A stretch of DNA of 64,000 bases, taken from NCBI GenBank assembly GCA_946811185.2, contig OX328097.1:29783627-29847626 (forward strand), read 5' to 3'. The DNA is from Hippopus hippopus. Lineage: Eukaryota; Mollusca; Bivalvia; Cardiida; Cardiidae. The notes under the pieces are model-generated. The model was given only the letters and a program-made list of their open reading frames with translations, had not been told where the DNA came from and made no database searches. Both the position numbers and the translations under genes were made by a program. Each line of letters opens with the position of its first letter. Position 1 is the first letter of the stretch. This document shows, piece by piece, positions 32,140-44,945 of this stretch.

Positions 32140-32944
32140 CAGTGTAGGCCCGGAAGTATGCATTGTATACGAGTTGCGATTCTGAACAGTGAGGGTCTGT
32201 CAATTGCTGTTAAAAATTATGTTCAAACGGTAAGTCAAGCTGGTGTTTTTCATTAATTTTGATCATTACTATACAATATTCACACCCAATTATTTCTTTG
32301 TTATGTCAGGAACACGTATGTGCGCTGTGAACCTTCCTTAGAGTAATTGGGATACCTTGATCATTTGACCGTGTTAAACATACAGATGAGTTAGTTCCAA
32401 AAAAAAATGTCGTTTTTACTCGATTGCTCAGCGTTAATAATCTGTTTTCTCAACGGAAATGTATAAACAATTTCTTTATTCATATTTCTGTGAAAACATG
32501 TCAATTTTTTGTGACAATGTCGACTGCAGTATTCTTATCCTTCGTTTATAATGGCATGTGGAGAAAAGAAATTTGTACAGTAACTTGTAAGCGGTTAATA
32601 AATAAATAAAGAAACTGTTTGTACATTTTCCGTTGAGAAAACAGTTTTTTATTATAGAGCAATCGAATAAAACGGCTTCGTTTTGGAACAAAATCATCGG
32701 CATTTTAGCACTGTTAACTGATCAGAGCACCCCCTTTGCTCTAGGGAAGGTTCACAGCGCACATACGTGTTCCTGATATGGTCTCTTCATATCAAACAAA
32801 TAACTGGATATCAATGTTTTATAATAACTATCAAAAATCACCAGCTTGACTTTCCCTGTAAACGCAATTCTTAACAACTAGTGACAGACCGTCACTGAAC
32901 AGAATCCCAAGTCACATGCAATGTATACTTCCGGTCCTACATTG
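32140..32944. mobile_element. Roughly 800-bp foldback, unit C
   Basis: Matches the unit B element base for base except at 32529 as far as I read. Confidence 0.8.
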
Positions 32945-33641
32945 TAAAGTCACTTAGAATGCTTATCTTGGAATTAAGAATCAAAACAATATTCAGTAAC
33001 TTTGGTGAAATGGGCCAAATGAGAATAGAAAGACAAAGTTAATATCGCAATATGATTTTTTAAAACTTACCTCACAAACAATATACAATTTTGGCTAGAC
33101 TTAAGAAATGAAATCTAGGAGTTTATCGCCAACTTTTGGTTTCAACTGGGTCTTTGCTGCAACTTTGGTTCAGCCTAATTGAAAGACTTGCTATTGAATA
33201 GCGCACATCGGGTATGGCTATAACACTTAGGTGCCCACTTTTTAAAGACAAATCATGAGGAGTTTTACAAAGGTACAGTTATTAGGTCTTTGCTTGGTTT
33301 TGTTAACCTATGAGTCGATGTCCGCCCTTTATTCTGTCCCTTGTGTTCGTCTGCTCAACGTGTTAAATAGGCGGTGTCAGAGATTAAAAGCCTTATAAAA
33401 ATGGTTTAAGAGCATTGAAATTTTATGATCAAGGTTAGCTATACAATGTTGACAGATTACAATCTATTCTCAACCCAATAGAGCACATGCTTCTTTAAAA
33501 CATGTCAAATCTAAAACATACCAGATGAAAAGTCTTCCCAGGCAAGGCTAGGGTCGTTTTACAGCAGTATGGAAAAAATAATGAAAATGAGCATTAGCTT
33601 GTGTTCAAAGCTTTCAACTGCAGGGACACAATTTATAAGCA

Positions 33642-33899
33642 ACACTCCAGCAAAAGGAGTTTGATGCATTTCTATGATGCATCATTCAAAGCTGGTGATA
33701 ACATTATGATGGATCAATGAAATCCTTGCCGTCAAAAAATGGCTAAATCCTTGGGGTAAAATGGCTTTTGGATATTCAGAAAATTTACCAAACGTAAAAA
33801 GTTTCGACACATGTCAGCCTGCGCGGACTGCAAGCTGACCTGGTTCGATCCTTTTTTGTAGATATACTAAACCTCTTTTGCCAGGCCATGGCTCATATC
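33642..33899. mobile_element. GAGCCATGCTCTG MITE, reversed, unit C intron 3
   Basis: The unexpanded form, identical by eye to the unit B copy. Confidence 0.65.
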
Positions 33900-36285
33900 G
33901 TTTTAAATAATTACTCCTAAGTAATTGTTCATCATGTTCTAATCTACACGTGTTATTCAAAGATGTTGTATCTCTTCAAAACAGGCCCAGCTCTCCGGAC
34001 ACTGGCTCTCAGGCCTGTTGTATTGTATGGGGAACTTGACAAGCACACTTTTTGGAGTGTGGTGAAAATAGCCCGGATATTGGAAAGCTACATTCGGATT
34101 GATTCCTCGGCTGGCGTCTTCCTATATGCTTATGTAGGTAACGTGGCCTTGGTATTCATTTGCGCCGATCAAACGCTGATGAAGGAAAAACCTATTTTAT
34201 CCCTGATGATACATCCAGAAAACACATGTTTGATTTTGTAGATTCGTTCATGCTAGATGCTGGGGCAAAGCCTTTTCCCTTTACTGTACCTCTCTGTTTC
34301 TTTTTTTATATGATACATATTTTAGTTTTTGTAATGCGGCCAATTCGACTTGTATTCGATGGGACCTTAAGTCGCGGATTGAGTGGATTTTTGTTTCTTA
34401 AAACCACATACATATTTAGTTATAATAGAGCTACAAAAATGTGGGATTATCGACCGATCTTTACGGCCGAACAAGTTAAAACGAGTACTGTTGAATATCT
34501 GAAACAAGCAGTTCATATACCACATTTAAAAGCGCTCTAATTGGTGTACCATTGTTAATTGCTGCTTAAGATAAGGTCAGTGTTTTGCCTCTAGTACAGG
34601 TTTGAAGAAAAAACTTTATTGGTCGAATAGATGAAAGAAAGAAAGAAATAGTGCAATCCCAATTAAGCATATTTCCGACCGCTAACTTTCTGTAAAATTT
34701 ATCATAAATAAATTTAAGTATTCTTATGCGTTTTATTTGTAAAGTTCAACCAAAGGGAATCATTCGTTACAGCCTTTGTTATGAAAATAGAGCCGTTGTT
34801 TGCTTACAAAATACAATTCAAAGAAAGTCAAACTCAACTTGGTTATGTTTATACAACTGTTCCAGATTTTCTCAGTGACATCAAGTTCGAGAGGTACAAC
34901 TGAAACAGATAGGATCTGATATTAGCCGGCAAATCAGAAAAAACAAAAACAAAAACCTTAACGAGTCTAGAAAAATGTTCTAAGCAGCCCTTGGCGAACT
35001 ATATAAGGTTTTGGTCGACGAGTTAAATAAAACTTTCTTTTAAAAACCAGTGAACGTGAAATTCTTTTTATCCGTTTACTGTATTGTAAAAATATAATTC
35101 ATGTTGCATTAAAAACAATAAGGCCCACATGTACATGTGTCTTAAAATTTACATGAATCCTAATCGCTTCCTTGACAGGTGTTGTGCTTCACAGAAGAAA
35201 AATAGTTCCAAAGATACGTGCATATAATAATTTTGTTTTGAATCTTAAGATGATAAAACTAGGAGCTTTGAAACGATTATCTATTTTGACAGTTAATTTC
35301 TCAGAGAAATCTCAGACAGTGATATTTCAGAAATAAGGCTTATGATGACTGAGCTTTATCTACAACGTGTGTAAGATAAGAAAACCCGTAATGGCTGTAT
35401 TACATTGAAAACAGGGGTACTCGTAGTTATGTGATAGATAGCTGTTCTCCAGTACCCATGCTTTATCCGAAAACTTGTTGTGAGAGCTTGTAGTCAAATC
35501 ATTTGGCTCCTATATGTTCGCCTTTATGGGGACGCCTACGGATAGAATTCTTTCTAATTTCCGGTGGACTGGTTTTTTCGGTGGATAATTTCCAAAAATA
35601 TCCCACAAAAAGACGGATTCATATGTCTCCTTTGACATATACATGTATGTGTCTTTATTATGCTTTTTAGTCAATGAATGTTACTTAAGACACCTGGTTT
35701 GTCCCACTTTCATGCAAAGGAACCTTCGTGGATCACTCGTCGAAAAAGTTGTACTTTTGTAATCAGAAATTCTTGTTCGACCCTGGCGCAAGCGGCGCTC
35801 CCCCATAGATAGGGACGGCCCAGTCTAGAACCAAGAAAAAAATGTTGCTGTGCTATGACTGAAAACTGTTTAAAATCGCGTAAAACCCAATAAACATAAC
35901 AATTATTAACAAATGATCTTTGTTAAATATGTGGATTAGTTTTATTTTTACACATATTTTGCCGATTTTGGACTATATACTAATATTTTACGAGAAACCC
36001 AGTGATTTTATAAAACACCATTCGAATTTCAGCTTTTTTGTTACTGCCTATACATCGAGGGCAGCGGTGGACAATTAACTCACATCCTGGCAAATATTTT
36101 GTACCCAGATCAGACTCCCTTTTCTCGGTGTCTGTTTCATGTCTGCAGGGTTTGCAATTGTCCATTTCAACAGGAATTTATAGATACACTCTTTACCAAG
36201 CGACAACATCGTTGAATTGACCTAAAAGCATTTATACACGAAAAACTAGATGTGGTTAAATAATTGAATTTACTTTAAAAGTCTA

Positions 36286-36352
36286 GAAAACAATGTTGGA
36301 AAAGGAGAAAATGCTGGTTACCAGCATTTTCTCCTTTTCCAACAAGGTTTTC
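36286..36352. mobile_element. 67-bp foldback, unit C copy 1
   Basis: A near-perfect hairpin identical to 26416-26482. Confidence 0.85.
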
Positions 36353-36607
36353 AAAAAGTATTCTTTAAGTTCGTTATACACGATATTGTTTGGTAAATAA
36401 AAAGGGTTTAACCGTTTTCTCGGTTTTATATGCCTAAAGGTTAATTCTATGTAGATCCATATACTATTCCCTTCTAAAATGGTTAATGTTGAAGTGAGAG
36501 TTTGTTTGTATGTTGTTTAACGCTGTTTCAACATTGTTTTAATTTTATTGCTGCGATCAGTTCACCAATCTGTTCGTTCCTCAATTTTCTTATACCTGTC
36601 CTTCAAT

Positions 36608-36813
36608 CAATATTCTTCCCAAGCACATGACTGCTTTCCCACGTAAGCATTGTCGAAAATAATGTTCAGCGGTGAGAAAGGAATAAATTCTATCGAAATG
36701 ATCATCAACCCTCGGACAGAAATTCGCCAGGCCGAAATGCGAACCGGCAACCCCCGCCGAAACCCCTCCCCCAGGGAATAAAGCCCTGTTCGCTACCGGC
36801 TGAGCTACCAGCC
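36608..36813 (-). mobile_element. tRNA-derived SINE candidate, unit C
   Basis: Duplicate of 26738-26943. Confidence 0.55.
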
Positions 36814-36878
36814 TTATCTATTATCGTTTACCCGTTACCAAACAATACTGTGTTTTAACGACCGTAAAGAAGACTTTT

Positions 36879-36946
36879 GAAAACACTGTTTGAAAAGGAG
36901 GAAACGTTGTTAACCAGTATTTTCTCCTTTTTTCCACAGTGTTTTC
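36879..36946. mobile_element. 67-bp foldback, unit C copy 2
   Basis: Duplicate of 27009-27076. Confidence 0.65.
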
Positions 36947-37092
36947 TACTCTTCAATATACAAAATTCAATTCATTACTCATATTTATTGTGTCGTCTAT
37001 ACATGCTTTCAATTTGGACAAGAGTAAAATTTTGTCTTTAGTAATCACTTGAAAGGAGACGATCAGATGTAGATCACAAATGTATAATTAAG

Positions 37093-37285
37093 CTATGCTC
37101 TGTGAAAAGGCGGTTAAATGTATCTGCAAAAAGTATCGACCCAAGTTTTTCCATGTGTAGTTTTTCTACATGCCCAAGGACCATTCTACCTTATGTTTCA
37201 TTCATTTGTTAGACAAATGGATTTTATGGATCCATAGTAATCTGAAATCGTGCTTGGTATCAGGCATCACGGAGATGCATTAAAC
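37093..37285. mobile_element. GAGCCATGCTCTG MITE, truncated, unit C flank
   Basis: Duplicate of 27223-27415. Confidence 0.6.
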
Positions 37286-38422
37286 CACAATACCATCACA
37301 TGAGCTGCTTTATTTTTTCTGTTGCGTTTGCTGACGAGATAAAGAAGAGCTTCGATGAAAGTTGGTTACTAGGTTTAAAGGGACATTAAACCAACTTTCT
37401 TTTCGCAATTTTGTCAGAAAATATTAACCGAGACTGTTAAGGGTCATTCACCTCCAAAGATGGCTTTAAAAATAACACATAGACAGGAATACATGTAAAA
37501 ACAGAAGGAGTTAAATATATGTTGTAATATTTTTACTTCCTATTTCGTTAGAAACAATATTGCCGTTTTTGCAAAGCAATGTGCACTCGCAAGAAAGCAA
37601 CATAAAAACGCTGTAGATTGTGTTAGTGTGGTTACGCTGACAAGTCTTTTGACATTTATGTTTGACTATAAAACGTGTTCAAATCGATCAAAAGAGACCG
37701 TAAATGAGCAGTTTTACAAATCTAACAATACCTTAACTTTTGAGATACGGTTAGTAAGATATGCTACATTCATTGGGTGTTCCTTCATTAGGTCAGCATG
37801 CTTTCTTTTCAACTATGTTGACTACAACGTGAAAAAGAGAGAGAAATAGATGTAAAGGACCTGAATTGCCAGTTTGAATGATATACAAACGTAATATTTA
37901 GGTTTCAAGAGAAGACATATACCTCCCTTCCAGTACGACTATACTGCGTCTGTGCCACCAGATATTATCGGTTGATACTATGTCACATAGGATGCTTTTA
38001 ATACTAGTAGTACTCTTAAAATTAAAGAAACAATAGCTTCCAAAAGTAAACAAAGCGGATGTTAAAATGTATCTAAGTTAAAATCATATCATTTAAAAGT
38101 ATGGAAGTAATCGTGAAGATGACAAACTGTTATTGCACGGTCGGCCCCAGTGTTAGTCGCTGACAGGGAAATTAATTTTAAAACTAGGTTTAAACCTGCC
38201 AGGTTACTCTGTCTTTTGTTTACATTTTGCTTGATTTTAAAATTCATTGTTCTGCCAGCGACTAACACTAGGATTGACCACTCAATGACAGATTGTCATC
38301 TTCACAATATTTTCCATACTTTTAAATGGTATAAACTAGATTTTAAAGCATTTTAAGACCTACATTGATTTTTTGGCCGCTATTTGGCCTTTAAACTGTG
38401 AAAATGTTTCACTTGTATAAAA

Positions 38423-38635
38423 GCCATACTCTGTGAAAAAGGGGTTTGGGGCGTCTGCATAGGCGAACAGATGCGTAGGTTAAACTTTCTGCATTTTAAT
38501 AGACCAGACCACCTCAGGATTTTGTTGGTTGTTAGACGCAATAGATTTTACGGATCCATATTTGTGATGACTTGCTTTGTATAAGGCATCAGGGAGATGC
38601 TTTAAGACCCCTATTACCAGAGGGTCGCTCATATA
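38423..38635. mobile_element. GAGCCATGCTCTG MITE, degenerate, unit C flank
   Basis: Duplicate of 28553-28765, with two visible substitutions in the middle (AATAGACCAGACC against AATGGACGAGACC). Confidence 0.6.
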
Positions 38636-41368
38636 AACAAAGGTCCAGTAGAAGCACGGAGTCAGTATGAAAGAATTAGGAATATTTGAATGTCAATATT
38701 TTGAAATAAAATGGCTCACATATAGAATTTATATAAAGTTTTGTTTAGAAAAAAACAAAAACACAACAAAAAAAAAAAAAAAAAAAAAAAACACTTCAAA
38801 TAGAGAAAATAGACTGTTTTAGACTTTTAGTTAGCAAGATAAGATGAAACAATATGACTGATGAAAATAACGATTGTTGTAAGGATAGAGGGAGGATGGC
38901 CACGACCTCCCCTATTCAATATACGTGGCTAATAAAGTTTAAAAAGAAAAAGGTTTTGTTCAAGCCAGTTGTATCCGTAGCCAAATTGGATTAAACCTTG
39001 CTAGGTGACATGCTGTTGCCATTAAACTATAATACATGTATATGGTTCATAAGAATTATTCAAGGGCCGTTTTATACATCATAAGTACAACCTTTTTATA
39101 TTTTATACCTTATGACTCACTATCGGCATTATACTGTACTAAGTGCATAACTGCATACATTAATGACGTTTATTTCGAAAAATGTCTAGATCGAGTTCAA
39201 AGTAAAGCTTGCACACCGCAATAAACTATCTGATAACAGGTTTTGATATTCAATCATGCCCGTTACGTAATTTAATCAGACATGCATGCAAGTACGACTA
39301 TACCTCAGCAGTTCTCGATTTCTCTGTTCTCTCCATAGAATTTTTAAACCTGTACCATATGAAAAAAGTTCTGGTCCAATTTAAGGCTAACTACAAATTA
39401 TATGTGACTCAATTGATGAGAGTTGGCTTTGAAAGCGTAGAAAACACGATTTAAAAAAAATGGCAAAATGCTTTTTTCCAGCATTTCCTTTCTATCCCGT
39501 CATGTTCTCAAAACAAATTTTTCTCAGGGTCGTTTATACTCGGTACTGTTTGGTAGAGGATAAAAAGTTGGGTTGAAAGGTTTACTTTCTGTACGCTCTT
39601 TGCTAAATTATATGATTGTCGACTTAAAGTTTAACGTACTACAGGCGATAGTTTTATCTTGCACTAGTCCTTTTTAAAAATCCTTTGGCATACATGTCTC
39701 ACCTTCTTAAATAATTATGTCAACCGTCAAACTGAAATCCTGTGATGAAGAATCACTCCTCAGTTTCAAGAAAAGTAGATCCTCAAAGATCAATGAACAG
39801 ATGCGACTGTGTCTTTTGATACTTGAAAATAACATGCAGAATGAAAAACTGTGCAAGCCATTTAAATAAACAATGAACCTCAGGGCTAAATCTAATAGAA
39901 GTAGCTCTAGATTTGAAGTTGGTCTTGTTTCGCAGCTTTGACATGGCTTAGTTTATAAAGCCCACATTAGGGATGAACACGTAAGATTAATACCTCCAAA
40001 ACAACCCCTAACCGCTCGAAAAACACCCCCAAACCACTGTCATTGCACACATAACACTTTTTTGACACCTATAAGCGCATACAAGACGCTCAGATGCCAT
40101 GGAAAATAAACATGAAATGATTCTATCAGTCTTAAAAAAATTTGTCAACGTTAAGAAGAATGAATTTATTTTTAAATGGTCCACTGTTAAACCTATTTGC
40201 CTGAAAATAGATTCTACCATCACCTTCTATCAGTGCTTTTAGTACTTTGATTTACTATTCATGTCGAATACCGATATTTTACAGTATTGCTTTGGAAGTC
40301 GTCTGTCTTGTTCAGCGAGGTAAAACAATTAATGACATCGTTTCCAGGTAACGAGGAGATGTTTTCAGTGAATTCATTTACCGGAAGTGTGAGCGACTAT
40401 AACACTGTACTTGAGGCGTGTAGAGAAGTGGAGAGCGTAATGCATATTGCCAGTAATATAGACGCCAGGCTCTTTCCATATGAAAAACTTACCCACGATG
40501 TTAACGTCAAAGGTTTGTAAAAATATCGTCTCAAAATGCCTAGGACAAGAATTGGTGTTTTCGGACACTGCAGATCCAGATAATTTTTGCACAATCCGAG
40601 AAATAAGGCGGAAAACGTTTCCAATTATGTCACAGCATTCCCCCTCCCCAACAGTCGTTTCGCTTCTAGCTTTGTTATTTTCCTTCCTATTGAATAAAGT
40701 GGACTTGATAGTGCTTTTCGTAACATCCCTTAACCTTTTTCTGTCGGTTGAAGAAAATGACTCAAGAAATGATTTCGTGCAAGTTTAGATCCAGTTTTTT
40801 AGGGTTGAATAAGGTTCAATGGGTTGCTTCATTCGCATTAAATCTTTTTCATCTTCATCGGAAAAAAAAAGAAGCTATAAAAATTGTTTCAGACCTAGTT
40901 AGTTTTCTTTTTTCTGTTTCATTTGTGGATCTTGTTATATTGTCATACCTAGTATTTTGAGATTGTAGGTGCTGTTGGGGAAAATCACATCAAGAAGCTT
41001 ATCTTGTATTTATATGGAATTTTACAATATTGGGTATTTCTTGAATCGACGTTTCATTTTTTACATATTTTGTATGTGTAAAATTTAAACTTGTTATAAC
41101 ACGATTTATCAAGCACAGTAGGAATGATCTGTCATTATCTGTTATTACTGTAGGTACAGAAACAATGATTCGTGCTTGCAAAGAGGCTGGCGTGAAACGG
41201 CTGATCTATTGTAGCAGCATAGATGTTGTCATCGACAGGGAGAATATTTATGACGGATATGAGGAGAATACCAGGCTCATGGGAAACCACGAGAACTTAT
41301 TTCCGGTGTATGGTCCCTCCGAAGCGTCAGCAGAAAAACTGGCTTTAAGTGCAAACAGTATGTTACAA

Positions 41369-41504
41369 ATGAGCCATGCTCTTTGAAGAGAGGATTGTAT
41401 GTATTTGCAAATTATATTGATCTGTTCTATTTCTAAATTTTCTGTTTGTCCAAGGACCATTCTACCTCATTGTCTACTGAGGATCAATGGTTGATAAAAC
41501 TGGT
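41369..41504. mobile_element. GAGCCATGCTCTG MITE, cut short by another element
   Basis: The left part matches 21311-21450; it stops where the Harbinger-like element begins. The rest of the MITE and about 0.5 kb of intron are missing. Confidence 0.6.
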
Positions 41505-42402
41505 CGTATGACAAATGTTAGTGTGCATCCTACTGCGCATGTATTTTTGTTGTGGATATTAAATCAAAAGTTCACCTATGTATTTTTGGACATAATGGTA
41601 ATGCTATTGGTGCACTGGAACGAGTAGCACTTTCTTCGGGTAGTATTGGTGAAGAGAAAAAAATGGATCTTTGAACTGTCACCGTGAAATAATCAAAATG
41701 CTGCTGACACGGCGTTACACACCAAACAAGGAAACAAAGGCAGAAAATTTAAAGCTGTGGAAGTATCGCTGTTTCCACTTTGAAAATTATTGTTGGAAAA
41801 AGGAGAAATCGCTCCTATTAACAATTTCTCGTTTTCCCACAGCTTTTATCCTTTTTTTTCCTTGAAAAAATAACTTCCACGGTGACCTTCACCCCTGTTT
41901 ACTGACGAAATAAGCACGGATAGGTGCCATTTTTATTTTTTCTTATTGTTTAGAATTATAGATGCTATAAGTGTGCAAATTTTAAGAAAAATCTGTCCGT
42001 TAGAAAGTATGTATTTATTTAAGATTAACCCTTAACTTGGTCAAATTAACTCCGTTTTTAACTCAACGGTCTATATATAACATGCATATTTGTACATTTA
42101 CCACGCTCAAAACCAGGCTTTTATACATTTTTTGTGCAAAAATATATAAATTCTACTAACTTGATGTATATTTGTATATTTTTCCAGTTATTTTCCTGTT
42201 TAACTATTAAAGAAAGACGCTTTAAATCCAAGAAAAGCTGAATTTTGGAACCGTATATACCTTTTTCAAAGGCAAATTTCTCAGAAACGAGCACGGTGAC
42301 CCACATCTTTTTTTTACTGTAATCTCCTAGAGACATGATGAGCTTTGTATGTGCAAAGTTTTAAAAAAATCTGTCCGTTAGAAAAATTTGTCATATACGT
42401 CG
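41505..42402 (-). mobile_element. PIF/Harbinger-like non-autonomous element, unit D
   Basis: It is the reverse complement of the element at 55827-56732. The right end reads ATATACGTCG before TTA; the left end has lost a few bases of the terminal repeat, and the flanking intron is deleted. It contains a 67-bp-type foldback (41788-41842) and no transposase. Confidence 0.6.
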
Positions 42403-42601
42403 TTAAAGCATGAAATACCTACCTATGTACAGATACTGATCTGATATCTTAAGTGATATATCTCTCCTATCTATGTGCGTAATGCAAGTTCCATCTTAAG
42501 CCATAAAACTATTTCGGTTAATTTCTCTCAAAAGCCAAGTGGACTCTAAATTAAATGCAAGCTTTCTAATTCAATTGGTTCTTTTGTCCAATCCAAGTCC
42601 A

Positions 42602-43495
42602 CAGTGTTGGACCGGAAGTATGCATTGTATGTGACTTGGGATTCTGTACAGTGAGGGTCGGTCACTTGGTGTTAAAAATTACGTTCATCGGTAAATCAGG
42701 CTGTTTTTTTTTTTCATTAATTTTGATACTTATTATACAACATTCACACCCAGTTATTTGTTTGTTTTGTAAAGGCCATATCAGGAACACGTATGTGCGA
42801 TGTGAACCTTCCTTAGAGTAATGGGATACCTTGATCATTTGACCGTGCTAAACATACATACGAGTTTGTCTGAAAAAATTTCGTTTTTAATCGATTACTC
42901 AGCATTAATAACCTGTTTTCTCAAGGAAAATGTATAAACAGTTTCTTTATTCATGTTTCTGTGAAAACATGTCATTTTTTTGAAACAATATCGACTGCAG
43001 TATTTCTTATCCTTCGTTTAAAATGTCATGTAGAGAAAAGAAATTTGTACAGTCACTTGTAAGCGTTTAATAGATCTCAGGGGACTGCACAGCTGAAAAT
43101 ATCTCAACGTGCAATTTCAGTCGAAGGATGATGAAGATTCTAATCGACTTTATAAATAAAGGAACTGTTTGTACATTTTCCGTTCAGAAAACAGGTTTTT
43201 ATTATTGAGTAACCGAATAAAACTGCATCCCTTTGGGACAAAATCATCTATATTTTTAGCACTGTCAACTGAACAGAGCATTCCCATTGCTCTAAGGAAG
43301 GTTCACAGCGCACATACGTGTTCCTGATATGATCTCTTTATATCAAACAAATAACTGGATATCAATGTTTTATAATAACTATCAAAAATCACCAGCTTGA
43401 CTTTCCCTGTGAACGCAATTCCTAACAACAAGTGACAGACCGTCACTGAACAGAATCCCAAGTCACATGCAATGCATACTTCTGGTCCTACATTG
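42602..43495. mobile_element. Roughly 800-bp foldback, unit D
   Basis: The same element as in B and C but more diverged, with an extra 80 bases in the loop (about 43075-43152) and GCCATATCAGG retained in the left arm near 42775. Confidence 0.75.
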
Positions 43496-44171
43496 TGAAG
43501 TCAGTTAGAAAGCTTATCTTGGAATTAAGAATCAGAACAATATTCAGTAACATTGGTGAAAAGGGCCAAATGAGAATAGAAAGACAAGTTCATATCGCAA
43601 TATCATTTTTTAAAACTTACCTCACAAACAATATACAATAACGGCTAGACTTAAGAAATGGAATCTAGGTGTTTATCGCCAACTTTCGGTTTCAGCTGGG
43701 TCTTTGCTGCAACTTTAGTCCAGCCTCACGGAAAGACTTGCTATTGATTAGCGCGCATCGGGTATGGCAATAAAAGTTAGGTGCCCTTTTTTTAAAGACA
43801 GATCATGAGGAATTTTACATAGGTACAATTATTACGTCTTTGCTTGGTTTTGTTAACCTGTGAGTTGATGTCCGCCCTTCATTCTATCCATTGTTTTCGT
43901 TTGCTCATCGTATTAAATAGCCTGTGTCAGAGATTACAAGCCAAATAACAATGGTTTTAGAGCATTGAAATTTTATTATTAAGGCTAGCTATAGAACATG
44001 TACAGATAGCAATTTATTCTCAACCCATTAGTACACTTGTTTTTTTAAACATGTCAAATCTAATATAAACCAGATCAAAAGCTCTCCCAGGTAAGGAAAG
44101 GGTCGTTTTACAGCAGTACGTTAAAAATAGTGAAAATAAGCATTCCAGCTGAAAGGACACAATTTATTACC

Positions 44172-44424
44172 AACGCTCCAGCATTTCCATGCATTTCTGT
44201 GATTCATCATTCCGAGCAAGTCATCACATTCTTATGGATCCATAAAATCCATGTTGTTAAACAAATCGATAAATCCTGAGGTAGAATGGTCCTTAGAAAT
44301 GCAGAAAATTTACCAAACGTAAAAAAAGTTTCGACACATGTCAGCCTGCGCGGACTGCAAACTGAGCTGGGTTGATACTTTTTTGTAGATATATTAAACC
44401 TCTTTTTCCAGAGCATGGCTCATA
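44172..44424. mobile_element. GAGCCATGCTCTG MITE, reversed, unit D intron 3
   Basis: This shows the pre-expansion form of the minisatellite seed: one GAGCAAGTCATCACATTCTT segment. The internal palindrome is at 44340-44370. Confidence 0.7.
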
Positions 44425-44945
44425 TTGTTTTAAGAAAGTAATTGGTTCATCATGTTTTTATCTACACGTGTCATTCACACATATTTTATCTCTTCAAAAT
44501 AGGTCCAGCATTCCGGACAATGGCTCTCAGGCCTGCTGTGTTGTATAGGGAACTTGAACGGAGGACTTTTTGGTCCATGGTTAAAACAGACCGGAAATTG
44601 GGACGCTACATTCGGATTGATTCCTCGGCTGGCGTCGTCCCATATGCATATGTCCGAAACATAGCTTGGGCATTCATTTGCACCGACAAAACGCTAATGA
44701 AGGAAGATGAAAACGCAATCAAAGCCTCTGGAAAAGCCTATTTTATCGCTGATGATACACCCAGAAAACACATGTTTGATTTTATAGATTCTTTGATGAT
44801 AGATGCTGGGACAAAGCCTTTTCCCTTTACTGTACCTCTCTGGTTCTTCATCTATATGATGCATATTTTAGTTTTTATATTGTGGCTACTTAGATTTGTA
44901 CTCAACGTGAACTTAAGTCGCCCAAAGTCATTTAGTGCTGCATAA

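Larger units (their letters stand above)
30459..34540 (+). pseudogene. SDR unit C, broken HSD3B-like copy
   Basis: Remnant exons are exon 2 at 30459-30623 (open, TCA where B has a stop), exon 3 at 31002-31169 and exon 4 at 33985-34540. As in B, exon 1 is absent, the first 12 codons of exon 3 are gone, and a net 28-base deletion near 34185-34192 shifts exon 4 out of frame (stop at 34239-34241). The new AG before exon 3 keeps the phase, so an exon 2-3 splice would read NVKIKG-type sequence straight into VKRLIYCSSMDVVIG. YGPSK, the catalytic pattern, is intact. The exon 4 frameshift alone makes a normal enzyme impossible. Without exon 1 the first in-frame ATG is in exon 2 (30470-30472). Confidence 0.85.
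34541..38849 (+). other. Unit C 3' flank
   Basis: No gene. It repeats the layout of the B flank: foldbacks at 36286-36352 and 36879-36946, SINE at 36608-36813, MITEs at 37093-37285 and 38423-38635, and an A-rich run at about 38755-38791. Confidence 0.6.
30370..40260 (+). repeat. 9870-bp tandem duplication, second copy
   Basis: It contains all of unit C. Past 38.75 kb the spacing to the first copy grows to 9891 because an A-run at about 38755-38791 is longer than its partner. Confidence 0.8.
40348..44945 (+). pseudogene. SDR unit D, degenerate HSD3B-like copy with open exons
   Basis: Exon 2 is 40348-40512, exon 3 41154-41357 (full length, unlike B and C) and exon 4 44503-44945. All frames are open and phases agree. 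Two features argue against a working enzyme: the catalytic lysine of Y-x3-K is changed to glutamate (YGPSE), and exon 4 is cut after NVNLSR and joined to former 3'-UTR sequence, ending KSFSAA, so the last roughly 58 residues are missing. The conserved LYGE is also LYRE. The membrane segment (VPLWFFIYMMHILVF) is kept. No exon 1 was found. It could be a pseudogene kept open by chance, or a non-catalytic relative; I favour pseudogene. Confidence 0.7.
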
